From Pogona vitticeps (lineage: Eukaryota; Chordata; Lepidosauria; Squamata; Agamidae): a stretch of DNA of 64,000 nt. Where the stretch lies: assembly GCF_051106095.1 (NCBI RefSeq), contig NC_135785.1:210929045-210993044 (forward strand), written 5' to 3'. A program made the position numbers and the translations under genes. Positions 11,778 through 21,556 of the stretch are shown piece by piece. The notes below the pieces were generated by a model. It did not search any database. It worked only from the letters and a program-made list of their open reading frames with translations, and had not been told where the DNA came from. Each line of letters opens with the position of its first letter. Position 1 is the stretch's first letter.

Positions 11778-12235
11778 TACCCTGTTTCTCCGAAAATAAG
11801 ACAAGTTCTTATATTAATTTTTCCTCCAAAAATATATTAGGGCTTATTTTCAGGGGATTTTTTTCATGCACAACAATCTACATTTATTCAAATACAGTCA
11901 TGTCATCTTCTGGTTGCTGCACAATGCTGGATGGCGGGGTTTCATTTAATTATTTATTTATTTATTTATTTATTGGACTTATATACCGCCCCATAGCGCT
12001 ACAAGCACTCTCCGGGCGGTTTACAATTTTAATTATACAGGCTACACATTGCCCCCCCAGCAAGCTGGGTACTCATTTTACCGACCTCGGAAGGATGGAA
12101 GGCTGAGTCAACCTTGAGCCGGCTACCTGGGATTTGAACCCCCTTATTTTGGGGGTAGGGCATATATTACAAGTATCCTGAAAAATCCTACTACGGCTTA
12201 TTTTCAGGTTAGGTCTTATTTTTGGGGAAACGGTA
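11778..12235 (+). mobile_element. MITE ('gaaaataagac' family) interrupted by a SINE
   Basis: Left end TACCCTGTTTCTCCGAAAAT and the reverse complement of the right end, TACCGTTTCCCCAAAAATAA, form inverted repeats. Subterminal 'gggcttattttcagggg' and 'cggcttattttcaggttagg' are inward copies of the same motif. There is no transposase frame. A tRNA-derived SINE interrupts it at 11944-12141. Confidence 0.7.
11944..12141 (-). mobile_element. tRNA-derived SINE nested in a MITE
   Basis: On the minus strand a box-B-like GGGTTCAAATCCC lies at the head (about 12130-12141). The body follows with 'caaccttgactcagccttcc'-type text, then GTAAACCGCCCGGAGAGTGC and 'ggggcggtatataagtcc', and an (AAAT)n tail at 11944-11975. 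The box A part is gone, so the head is truncated. The 3' half is a CR1/L2-type LINE tail. Confidence 0.65.
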
Positions 12236-12423
12236 AATTCTGCTGGCCCACATTTTGTATTTTCTGGGATAAATATTTATTTAAAAATATTTGCTTTAGA
12301 ATAGAATTTTAACATTTCTATTACACTTCATTACATTTTTATATTACTATTTCATGGTTTTATTTTGCCAACCACCTTGGGCATATTTTTATTTTTAAAA
12401 GTGCTCTAAAAATATTTTGATAT

Positions 12424-13057
12424 ATTGAATATATGGAGGCAGTGACAGATTTTATTTTCTTGGGCTCCATGATCACTGCAGATGGTGACAGCAGCCAAAA
12501 AATTGAAAGATGCCTGCTTCTTGGGAAAAAAGTGATGACAAACTTAGACAGCATCTTAAAAAGCAGACATCACCTTGCCAAGAAAAGTCCGCATAGTCAA
12601 AGCTATGGTTTCTCCTGTAGTGATGTATGGAAGGGAGAGCTGGACCATAAAGAAGGCTGACTGCTGAAGAATTGATGCTTTTGAATTGTGGTGCTGGAGG
12701 AGACTCTGGAGAGTCCCCTGGACTGCAAGGAGAACAAAACTATCCATTTTGAAGGAAATCAACCCTGAGTGCTGACTGGAAGGACAGATCCTGAAGCTGA
12801 GGCTCCAATACTTTGGCCATCTCATGAGAAAAGAAGACTCCCTGGAAAAGACCCTGATGTTGGGAAAGTGTGAAGGCAAGAAAAGAAGGGGACGACACAG
12901 GACGAGCTGGTTGGGCAGTGTCATTGAAGCTACCAACATGAATTTGACCAAACTCTGGGAGGCAGAAGAAGATAAGAGAGCCTGGTGTGCTCTGGTCCAT
13001 GGGGTCATGAAGAGTCAGACACAACTTAACAACTAAACAACAACAACAACAACAAAA
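12424..13057 (+). mobile_element. BovB (RTE) LINE, ORF2 3' end
   Basis: Frames read TDFIFLGSMITADGDSSQKI (about 12443), NLDSILKSR, then SLEKTLMLGKCEGKKRRGRH (about 12838) and ALVHGVMKSQTQLNN. The element ends in CTAAACAACAACAACAACAAC. About 630 bp is left, with at least one frame change between the first and second blocks, so it is a 5'-truncated dead copy. Confidence 0.88.
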
Positions 13058-14176
13058 ATATTTTAAATACTTACAGATTACATCCAGGAATTTCCCATCT
13101 TTCTCCCAGATTTTTCTTTTCTTTTTCTTTTTTTGTCAAAACAAATGTCTAGTATTATTTTGGCATGCTCTTCTATTGATAATCCCCTGCAGCTGCCTTT
13201 CCCGCTACTGCTTTAATATTATACCATTTTAATGTTCCCAGAGAACATGGAAGACACCCCACCCCCATGTTTCTCATTTTCAGAGCTCAACTCAGAGATC
13301 GTTACTGCGAAGAGTGAAGGAAATTTCCAAAGCATATGCTCTGAATTAAGCACTTATTTTCTAGGGCCTAGAGTAGGGATGGGCAACATGCAGCCAACAA
13401 AGTGGATGTCTTCCAGTTTCCAAACCCCAACTGAAATGATATTACCAACACAACAATTTCAGTTTATGTTATAAAATGACAATTTACTTAATACTGCCCT
13501 AAACATTTTGTATGCACATGGCTGATAAAGGATTAACAGGCATAAATATATGACAAAGTATTATTTTACAACTGGCAATTGATTATGGACAAAATTATGA
13601 TGCATAATTACCACAAACTTCCATAGGATTATAATGTAATATATCACCACTGCATAACTGATGCCTTCCATCAATGATATATATTTGCTTTTTTCTATCC
13701 AGGCTTCATATGGTTTCAGTTTGAGATCTGAAAGTACTGTAGAACCTGAATGGTTCCACAATGAGATCAACAACCATTCCATCTAATCACTTACAACTCT
13801 TTAGAATGTAGTATATGTTACCACAAACTAATGACACTCCCCTAGAAAGGCTCTCCTTTGCCAGATTTAACACAGATCCATCCACAACTTCTTTGTTCAC
13901 AAACACCTGTGACCAAAGCATGAGAACAGGTAGAACACCATGCTTCCTCCCTCTCTTTTTCTTAGTAGACACTTCTTTTTCTTCTTCTTCCCTTTTCAAT
14001 AAAGCAAGTGCCCTAATTATTCTGGACCTCTCCTTATTTCCATCATACCTTAATTACCTCAAGAATTTAGGAACTGCAAGATTTGCAAGCACCATAAACA
14101 CAACGTATTTTCCGGCCATTGTACAATGAAATTATCATTAACAATGTGACATCCATGATTTTTCTTTTGTTTTTCA
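13058..14176. other. No gene seen
   Basis: Unique AT-rich sequence. At 13374 'tagggatgggcaacatgcag' looks like the outer end of a hAT-type MITE, but the other end is not visible. Confidence 0.4.
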
Positions 14177-14177
<1 letters not shown>

Positions 14178-14240
<63 letters not shown>

Positions 14241-14364
14241 ATTCAGAGCTGGAAAGGACCCTATGGATCATTGAGACCAGCCCATCTCAAGGAGGCTCAG
14301 TGGGGAATTGAATGCCCAACCTCTTGCTCCACAGCCAGAGACCTAAGCCATTGAGCTATCCAGC
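14178..14364 (-). mobile_element. tRNA-derived SINE with CR1-like tail and (AAAT)n
   Basis: Read on the minus strand from 14364: 'gctggatagctcaatggctt' (box A-like), 'gttgggcattcaattcccca' (box B-like), 'ctccttgagatgggctggtc', then a CR1-type end 'agggtcctttccagctctga' followed by a (TTTA)n run of about 64 bp at 14178-14241. The long, uniform tail suggests microsatellite growth from the SINE tail. Confidence 0.75.
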
Positions 14365-14367
14365 ATT

Positions 14368-14440
14368 CTTTGGATTACAACTCCCAGAATTCTCCAAGAT
14401 TTCCCCAGGTATAATTCTTGGGAGTCCTGTCTCACAGACC
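14368..14440 (+). repeat. Short inverted repeat, MITE-like
   Basis: 'acaactcccagaattctcca' is followed by 'aattcttgggagtcctgtct'. The arms CTCCCAGAATT and AATTCTTGGGAG form an imperfect hairpin like that of common lizard palindromic MITEs. Confidence 0.4.
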
Positions 14441-14729
14441 CACAACATATTTTGCTAACCCAGACCGGGGCCTGTCTCTGACGCTGCATGGCTGTCTCGG
14501 TCCCTGCTTCCTGTTATTAATAATTTTTAAAGAGAGGAAGCTGTTGCATTTCCTTGGACCCTGAACATCATGTCCCAACTGCCATTAGCAACAAAACACC
14601 ACCTCCACCCCACACATCTTTACAAGAATAGCTGTGCTGGGGGAAAAACTGAATTATTCGGGGTAGAAAAAGTAGCAGAGGAAAAAAGCTACTTTGGGAG
14701 CAAAAACTCTTTGGAACTAACTCTTGGCT

Positions 14730-14986
14730 GAAATGCATCTGCCCCCCTCCCTGCCCATCTTTAAGAGGTTGTTGAAGTCTTTGCTCTTCAGAGAAGCTTT
14801 TGACTACAACCTCATATGAATTTTTGTCATATGCCCTGCCATTTGGTTCTATATTTATATGATTTGACTTTTATCTTTATGAATTTCATTGGTCTTTTCT
14901 GATTGATTTTTATCAACTGTTAACTATCCAGAATAGTTCATTGCACTAATGGAGTGGTATATAAATCAATAAAATAAGGGGCTGGA
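14730..14986 (+). mobile_element. CR1-like LINE 3' end
   Basis: 'ctttaagaggttgttgaagt' and 'tttgctcttcagagaagctt', followed by 'gtggtatataaatcaataaa', is the standard order of CR1-like 3' ends in reptiles. A related end lies at 48463-48764. Confidence 0.65.
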
Positions 14987-15552
14987 TTGATTCAATTTAC
15001 CCTTTGCTTCATGTGGTCTGTAAAAATTACTTCAAATTGACCCTTTTTATGAGAGGCGCCAATCCCACACTATTTGACCATGCAGTCACACTCACAGAAA
15101 CCATTCTTTCTCTCCTTCACAAAACATATGGGGACCAAAAAGAAGAAAAGGTTCATTTTATACTTCGGCTATACAGGAAATGTAGTTAAAATCAGTCCCT
15201 TCTTCCCTCTTCTTTTTCCACGAGGAAAAAAAGAAGCATGATTTCTCCTCTTAGGGCATTTTGCAATCAAGTACTAGTGGAATTTTCTCTAAAAGCCCAA
15301 TATTCAAGAAAATTGTGGACAAAAAGTAAGGAGATCTTTCTCCTCTTCCACTGCACTTCAGTAATCATTCAAAATACTGTAACCCACAAGCAACATCACA
15401 AGGCAAACAGATAACAGTTGGAAACTGCAAAACCCTTGCTAATTTCACAAATGCCTATGCTTGTTCATGTTTTCTTCCTGCCTCCAATCACTTTTGTGTG
15501 TGTTTAGACTGTAGATATGTTTGTAAGGACCATCTCACTTCTGATGCTTGTA
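14987..15552. other. No gene seen
   Basis: Unique sequence; short frames only. Confidence 0.4.
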
Positions 15553-15907
15553 CAGTGGTGCCTCGCTTAACGAGCACACAGTTTAACGACGAATCCGCAT
15601 AGTGACGTGGTTTTTGCGATCGCTAATGCGATCGCATTGCGATGTTTTAGATAGGGAAAACATCGCATTGGTGGTTTCAAAATGGCCGCCGGAAGAAAAA
15701 ATGGCCGCACGCTCTGTTTTAGCGCCCTGCCCTCGCTTACCGGGCAGCGAAAATGGCGGCTGGATGGAGGATTCCCCGCATAGCGGTGAGTTTTTCCCCA
15801 ACAGGAACGCATTAAACAGAGTTTAACGTGTTCCTATGGGTTCCCCCCACCCTGCATAGCGACGTTAATCCTGGAACGGATTAACGTCGCTATGCGGGGC
15901 ACCACTG
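15553..15907 (+). mobile_element. Tigger-like MITE ('gtgcctcgcttaacg' family)
   Basis: CAGTGGTGCCTCGCTTAACG at the left and CGCTATGCGGGGCACCACTG at the right are inverted repeats with TA on both sides (15551-15552, 15908-15909). The 355-bp interior is GC-rich (for example 'aaaatggccgccgg') and lacks a transposase frame. It is the short relative of the 1.6-kb copy at 17769-19397. Confidence 0.78.
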
Positions 15908-16097
15908 TATACTGTTCTGAGAGACTCTGGAGATAAAGAATTGCATTAAAAATGCATTAAATAAATAAGAACTCAGCACAAGGACAATTTTCTCCATGTG
16001 TCAGCTGAAACTGGTAAGCCAAGTCAACATTTGCAAAACACCAATTATGTATTTATTTTGCAATTCTGCGGTTTTAATTGTTGCTCTCTCCTGTCAG

Positions 16098-16428
16098 TAA
16101 AGGTTCCCCTTGACAATTATTGACCAGTCGTGTTCAACTCTAGGGTGCGATGCTCATCCCTGTTTCCAAGCCATAGAGCCAGCATTTGTCCGAAGACAAT
16201 CTTCCGTGGCCACATGGCCAGTGCCACTTAGACACGGAATTCTGTTACCTTCCCACCGAGGTGGTCCCTATTTATCTACTCGCATTTGCATGCTTTCGAA
16301 CACCTAGGTTGGCAGGAGCTGGGACAAGTGGCGGGCGCTCATTCCGTCACGTGGATTCGATCTTACAGCTGCAGATCTATAGACCTTATAGCACAGAGGC
16401 TTCTGCGGTTTAACCCACAGCGCCACCA
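16098..16428 (-). mobile_element. tRNA-derived SINE, near full length
   Basis: On the minus strand the head reads GGTGGCGCTGTGGGTTAAAC (box A, about 16409-16428) and 'agatcgaatccacgtg' (box B, about 16352-16367). The body follows: 'gacggaatgagcgcccgcca', 'cttgtcccagctcctgccaa', 'caacctaggtgttcgaaagc', and so on to 'ggggaaccttta' at 16098. This is a common lizard SINE about 330 bp long. Confidence 0.78.
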
Positions 16429-16499
16429 CTCTCCTGTCAAGTCAGAAGCAAATTACAGTGACCCTAATAAGGCTTTCAAGGTAAGTGTAATATATAAGG

Positions 16500-16590
16500 T
16501 TGTAGCATTGCCACTCCTCCAGTCCGTTTCCATGGCTGAGCGGGGATTTGAACCCAGGCCTCCTGAGTCCACACCACACAAGATTTTTAG
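16500..16590 (-). mobile_element. Second tRNA-derived SINE, head part only
   Basis: The minus strand reads 'tgtgtggtgtggactcagga', then 'ggcctgggttcaaatccccg' with a good box B, then 'ctcagccatggaaac'. This is the head of the same family as the plus-strand copies at 56118-56300 and 58548-58735. The tail half is missing. Confidence 0.6.
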
Positions 16591-16893
16591 TATCAGCTGT
16601 TAAATTGGCAATTTAGATGTAATTCTGTTTGGGAAAGTGAATTGTAATCCAAAAGACCTCACACTGAAATGAATCCAGCAACCATTTCAAAGGGTGACAG
16701 AACCCTTTCACTTATGTTTTTATTTTGTTTTTGTTATGTGCCATGAACTGTAACAGCTACTTTGTAGTATGTGGGAATATTTTAACTATCTGTTGTGTAT
16801 TTTAGAAATTTACATTTCAGGTAAAAATGAAAACATGGCAGTAATGTTATAGCCATTAATAACATTTTAATCATTACTTTCAGTACTACATCT

Positions 16894-17299
16894 GTAGACA
16901 TTCTTCAGTCTCGAGAGACTATGGTAACGTGCTTAGAATAGAGGTCTTGGCACAGCATCTAGTGTGGCTGAGAAGGCCAATTCGAGTGACAATCCCTTCC
17001 ACACTGAAGATAAATATAATCTGTCCCGTGCAGCTCCCTGATTTTGCTGCTTTCCGGAGGGCCCCTTTACCTTGGCCTGCTGAACAAGTGTCTCTTCAAA
17101 TTGGGAGAGGCCATGCTGCACTGCCTGCCTCCTGGCTGAACGCTCAGATGTCAAGGTTTCCCATCTGTTGCCTTCAGATCCCGCTTGTAGATATCCTTGT
17201 ATCTATCGCAGCTGTGGTCTGCCTCTGTGGCGCTTTCCCTGCACTAATTCTCCATGCAGGAGATCTTTTGGAATCTGACAGTCAGCCATTCTCACAACA
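16894..17299 (-). mobile_element. Non-LTR retrotransposon 3' ORF2 fragment, copy 2
   Basis: Shares with 7015-7440 the order 'cattcttcagtctcgagaga', 'cagcatctagtgtggctgag', 'ctccctgattttgctgcttt', 'cagatgtcaaggtttcccat' and 'ggagatcttttggaatctga'. The minus strand carries an RSARRQAVQHGLSQFEETLV-type stretch from the ORF2 C-terminus. Both copies cover the same 3' region of about 400 bp, as expected for 5'-truncated LINE insertions. Confidence 0.68.
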
Positions 17300-17768
17300 G
17301 TACTACGAATAATGTCTGATTCGAATTCGTTGCTTAAAGTTAAAAGTTTTCAAGTTTTATGTACTTCAAAGATAATACTACTCAATGACCAACAAATTCT
17401 GTATTCAGTGGGTAACATTCCATAGTAAATGTGACATCAATAGAAGTATAAAGTATCTCAACAGGAAACAAATGACTAAAAAGTGTTGAAAAGCTTTTAT
17501 TTTGTACAACTTTGAACCTCACAGGTGTTGCATGTACTGAATCTTGTTTGTATGAAATTCAACAGTAAAACTTTTAAACAGGAAATAAATACATGCCATG
17601 AGCAGCAGTTTTCCAAAATGAAATTAATTGCACTCTATGGCATTATTACTCAGTTTTACAAAGAGTACATGTATCTTCATCATTATCTTGGCAAATGTGC
17701 AGACTTCAAGATAGAAAAATTGCTCCATAATTTTACTGGTTAATGCATTATCTAAGGAGGTACATATA
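17300..17768. other. No gene seen
   Basis: Unique AT-rich sequence with short frames only. Confidence 0.4.
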
Positions 17769-19397
17769 CAGTGGTGCCTCGCATAACGATGTTAATTGGT
17801 TCCAGAAAAAAAAACGTTATGTGAAAACATCGTTATGGGAAGCACCATTTCCCATAGGAATGCATTGAAAACCAGTTAATCCGTTCCAACTGGAACGGAT
17901 TATCCGGTTTTTTCCCTCCCCCCCGCGGCTTGGATCTGACCCATGGCGGCTACCTCAGCCATGGCTGGACTCCCTAGAGTCCAGCCATGGCTGGGGTAGC
18001 CGCTGCGGTTACCCTTTAAGCGGCGGAGACAGGCTGGGGGGTGGATTGGGGAGCTTGAAGCCTCTCCGCGCCGCCTACCCAGGTCATTCCCGGACTTCTG
18101 GAAGTCCGGGAACGACCTGGGTAAGCAGCGCTGGGAGGCTTCAAGCTTCCCGATCCACCCCCCAGCCTGTCCCCGCCGCTTAAAGCACCTTGCGCCGCCT
18201 ACCCAGCCCTTTCTCGGACACCTAGGTGTCCGAGAACGGGCTGGGTAGGCGGCGGGGGAGGCTACCGGCATCGGGGACAGGCTGGGGGGTGGACCGGGGA
18301 GCTTGAAGCCTCTCCGCGCCGCCTACCCAGGTCGTTCCCGGACTTCTGGAAGTCCAGGAACGACCCGGGTAAGCAGCGCTGGGAGGCTTCAAGCTACCCG
18401 ATCCACCCCCCAGCCTGTCCCCGCCACTTAAAGCCTCCTTACGCCGCCTACCCAGCCCGTTCTCGGACACCTAGCGGCGGGGACAGGCTGGGGGGTGGAC
18501 CGGGGAGCTTGAAGCCTCTCCGCGCCGCCTACCCAGGTCGTTCCCGGACTTCCAGAAGTCCGGGAACGACCTGGGTAGGCGGCGCAGAGAGGCTTCAAGC
18601 TCCCCGGTCCACCCCCCAGCCTGTTTTCCGATGCCGGTAGCCTCCCCCGCCGCCTACCCAGCCCGTTCTCGGACACCTAGGTGTCCGAGAAAGGGCTGGG
18701 TAGGCGGCGCAAGGAGGCTTTAAGCGGCGGGGACAGGCTGGGGGGTGGATCGGGAAGCTTGAAGCCTCTCCGCGCCGCCTACCCAGGTCGTTCCCGGACT
18801 TCCAGAAGTCCGGGAACGACCTGGGTAGGCGGCGCGGAGAGGCTTCAAGCTCCCCGGTCCACCCCCCAGCCTGTCCCCGATGCCGGTAGCCTCCCCCGCC
18901 GCCTACCCAGCCCGTTCTCGGACACCTAGGTGTCCGAGAACAGGCTGGGTAGGCGGCGCAAGGAGGCTTTAAGCGGCGGGGACAGGCTGGGGGGTGAATC
19001 GGGAAGCTTGAAGCCTTCCCGCGCTGCTTACCCAGGCTGTTCCCGGACTTCTGGAAGTCCGGGAACGGCCGGGGTAGGCGGCGCGGAGAGGCTTCAAGCT
19101 TCCCGGTCCACCCCCCAGCCTGTCCCCGGAGCTCGGAAGGGAATTGTCGGCAGGGGACGGTGGCTTCGGGGTCCTTCCGAGGCCGCAGCCCACTGCCGAC
19201 ATTTTCCCCCAGCTGAGCAGCGGGGCTTCAAAGCTCCCGCCGCTCAGCTGGGGGAAAATGGTGCCTATGGGGAAAAATCACAAAGCGATTTTTCCCCATA
19301 GGCAAGATCGTTGTGCGATCGCAAAAGCGATGGCAACAAAGCCATCGCTATGCAATTTTTTCGTTAAACGGGGCACTCGTTAAGCGAGGCACCACTG
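17769..19397 (+). mobile_element. Tigger-like element carrying a GC-rich palindrome array
   Basis: Left end CAGTGGTGCCTCGCATAACG and right end TTAAGCGAGGCACCACTG are inverted repeats with TA on each side (17767-17768, 19398-19399). The arms contain the 'tcgttatg' and 'tgcgatcgcaaaagcgat' motifs of this family. No transposase frame is visible. The 1629-bp length comes mainly from the internal array at 18010-19130, which is absent from the 355-bp relative at 15553-15907, so this copy or its subfamily has expanded or captured a palindromic block. Confidence 0.75.
18010..19130. repeat. Tandem array of alternating GC-rich palindromes, period ~249 bp
   Basis: Two palindromes alternate. Type A (centre GGACTTCCAGAAGTCC or a one-base variant) has centres near 18099, 18347, 18553, 18803 and 19052. 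Type B (centre GGACACCTAGGTGTCC) has centres near 18223, 18679 and 18928, with a half copy ending near 18474. Spacing of A centres is about 248, 206, 250 and 249; the short interval is the one holding the half B. The A arms around 18803 pair over about 75 bases with only a few mismatches. Open frames here, such as the similar Arg/Gly-rich frames on both strands, reflect the symmetry and are not genes. Confidence 0.85.
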
Positions 19398-19749
19398 TAG
19401 TTTGGAGAACACTCACAAGTGTGACTTCCAAAACATCCAGCCTGTATGTAGCATAACAGAGACCAACAACTTAGCTATCTAAAAAGATATTTCAGTAGTA
19501 TTTCAGGACACGTTCAAGCTAATAGTGCAATAAACCACCTACCATGATTTTTTATGTGGACATGAATTCTGCTTAGACAATACATGTGCCTTCATACAAA
19601 CTTAGATATTATATAGCATGCACATAAGGAAGAGTTCTTATCCAATGTACAGTACAAGGCTTGTTCTTGTTCATAACATGTATTGTAATTCCAATAAATG
19701 AAATCTAACCAGCCCTATTCCTGGAGATGACAGGAACTGAACTTCCACA

Positions 19750-19985
19750 TAAAGTGCTTACACAATCACAGAATTGCAGACCTGAATGGGACTACAAGGG
19801 TCTTCAAGTTCAAACTTTCTTTCAAGCATGGAATCCACAGCTAAACCATCCAACTTTGCTTAGAAATGTCTAATAGAATCCACTACTTTCTAAGGTAAGC
19901 CATTCCACTGCCATGACGTTCTTTATAAAAGCTATCCAAAATTTCCTGTCTTTCATATGAATATGTTAATTTTCAACCTTTTTCT
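19750..19985 (+). mobile_element. CR1-like 3' region fragment
   Basis: 'tcacagaattgcagacctga', 'gggtcttcaagttcaaactt', 'ctaatagaatccactacttt' and 'taagccattccactgccatg' follow the order of the common amniote CR1-like 3' sequence (tcatagaattgtag...agtccaac...ccaccacctcc...ccgttccactg). The copy is diverged. Confidence 0.55.
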
Positions 19986-20313
19986 GGAGCTACTAGGAAC
20001 CCAGCATCTCTTACAGTTGTCAAATATTTGTGATTTATAAGTTATTCACTTGTAATTTAAAATAGAATAAATTGCCCTGCCAATTTATCCAAGGCAGACA
20101 GATACCAGTGTATTTCGGCCCCTTTAATGGAATAAGTCTTTCCGTCTATAAATAATACTGATGTATTTTGAAGCAAAATTTGCATAGGCAAAGATACAAG
20201 ATAAAACAAGCTGAGGTTCAAAATAAAGAATGCATTTGTTAAATCTACTCTGAAATAGAACCTAATTAAGTTCAAGTGCATTTACTTCCAAGTAAATGGG
20301 CATACTGGATAAG

Positions 20314-20505
20314 CTGGCTGGATAGCCAGCGGTTTTGGTAGGCTGGGAGTTCCATTCCACACTGTACCTCCCAGGAGAAGAGCCAGCCTGTGTGGCCTTG
20401 GGTATGTTGCACAATCCCAGAAGGTGCCATGGTAAGCCGCTTCGGAGTACCTTCTACTTAAAAAAGTGTCGCTGTAAGTTAGAATTCACTTGGCAACACA
20501 TCATC
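20314..20505 (+). mobile_element. tRNA-derived SINE, plus strand
   Basis: Head 'agctggctggatagccagcg' (box A region), 'gggagttccattccacactg' (box B-like), then 'gaagagccagcctgtgtggc', 'cttgggtatgttgcacaatc' and 'cgcttcggagtaccttctac'. It ends at an AAT-rich tail that passes into a microsatellite. Confidence 0.65.
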
Positions 20506-20611
<106 letters not shown>

Positions 20612-20799
20612 TACAATTGCTGGTTAACTTCAACTCTTACTCCTGTTTGTTTCCAATGTTTCAAGCTAGTAGTTCTGCATCCCTTATTTTAAGCAGTGAA
20701 ATTCTGAAGACACTAGAATGACACCGGAATTGACGGGTCCGATACCGGTATTTTTTAAAAAAACACCTACAGAAATACAAAGCCTTGTTTTGTGTTTTC

Positions 20800-21522
20800 C
20801 CCTTTAGAACTGGATCACAGGGGGGAGTGGGAAACGGGGGGGGGGGGGAGAAAGGACCGCGCGGCTGCTTTTTGCCTTGGTGGCCGCCGTTGATCGCCGA
20901 GGCTCGCCCCTCCCTCCCGATGCTTTCGGACCCCTTCTGGAGTTACGGGCTTTACTCCTGTGTAAGATCCACGCAACGCGAAAGATGTTTCGAGCTTTTC
21001 TGTTGAAGCTCCCGTGGGTCTTTAATTTAGCGCACATTTCTTTCCACGCTGTGCGCCGTGCTCAGCCTGCCCCGTTCCAAGCCTAGGGTTCCTCCGGCGA
21101 GGGAAGAGGGGATATTAAGGCCATCCCCCCCCCTTTCCCTTTCCTGAATGAAATCCTGGAAAACTAAAAACTCCGTCGCAGGTTTTTAAAGGGCATCCTG
21201 CACTGAAACAGACACACCTACACACAAGAACACAAACGCCCAGCTTGCAGGAGAGAGAGAGAGGGAGGGAGGGAGGGAGGGAGAGACTTCATCATGGGGC
21301 GTGGGGAAGGGCGGCAGAAAAAGGGAGTCCACGGTGCATAACAAAGCCTCCGACCTCAGCCTGGGTGAATCACCACAAAGAAGGAGAGAGAGAGAAAGAG
21401 AGAGCCATGCCCTCGCCATCTCCAGCAGGGAGAGGGCTTGCAAAAAAAAAAAAAAAAAAAGGTGGGGGGCGAAACCCGTGACAAAAGACGAGAAAACCGA
21501 AGACGAGAAAGTTCTACTTCAC

Positions 21523-21556
<34 letters not shown>

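Noticed and set aside
18010-19130. CpG-island promoter at the palindrome array
   Set aside because: Its GC richness is explained by a repeat array inside a transposon; there is no exon, donor site or unique sequence. Kept only as a structural finding.
17900-19301. Many overlapping Arg/Gly/Pro-rich open frames on both strands
   Set aside because: They come from the symmetry and high GC of the palindrome array; frames on the two strands read alike, which is not expected of genes.
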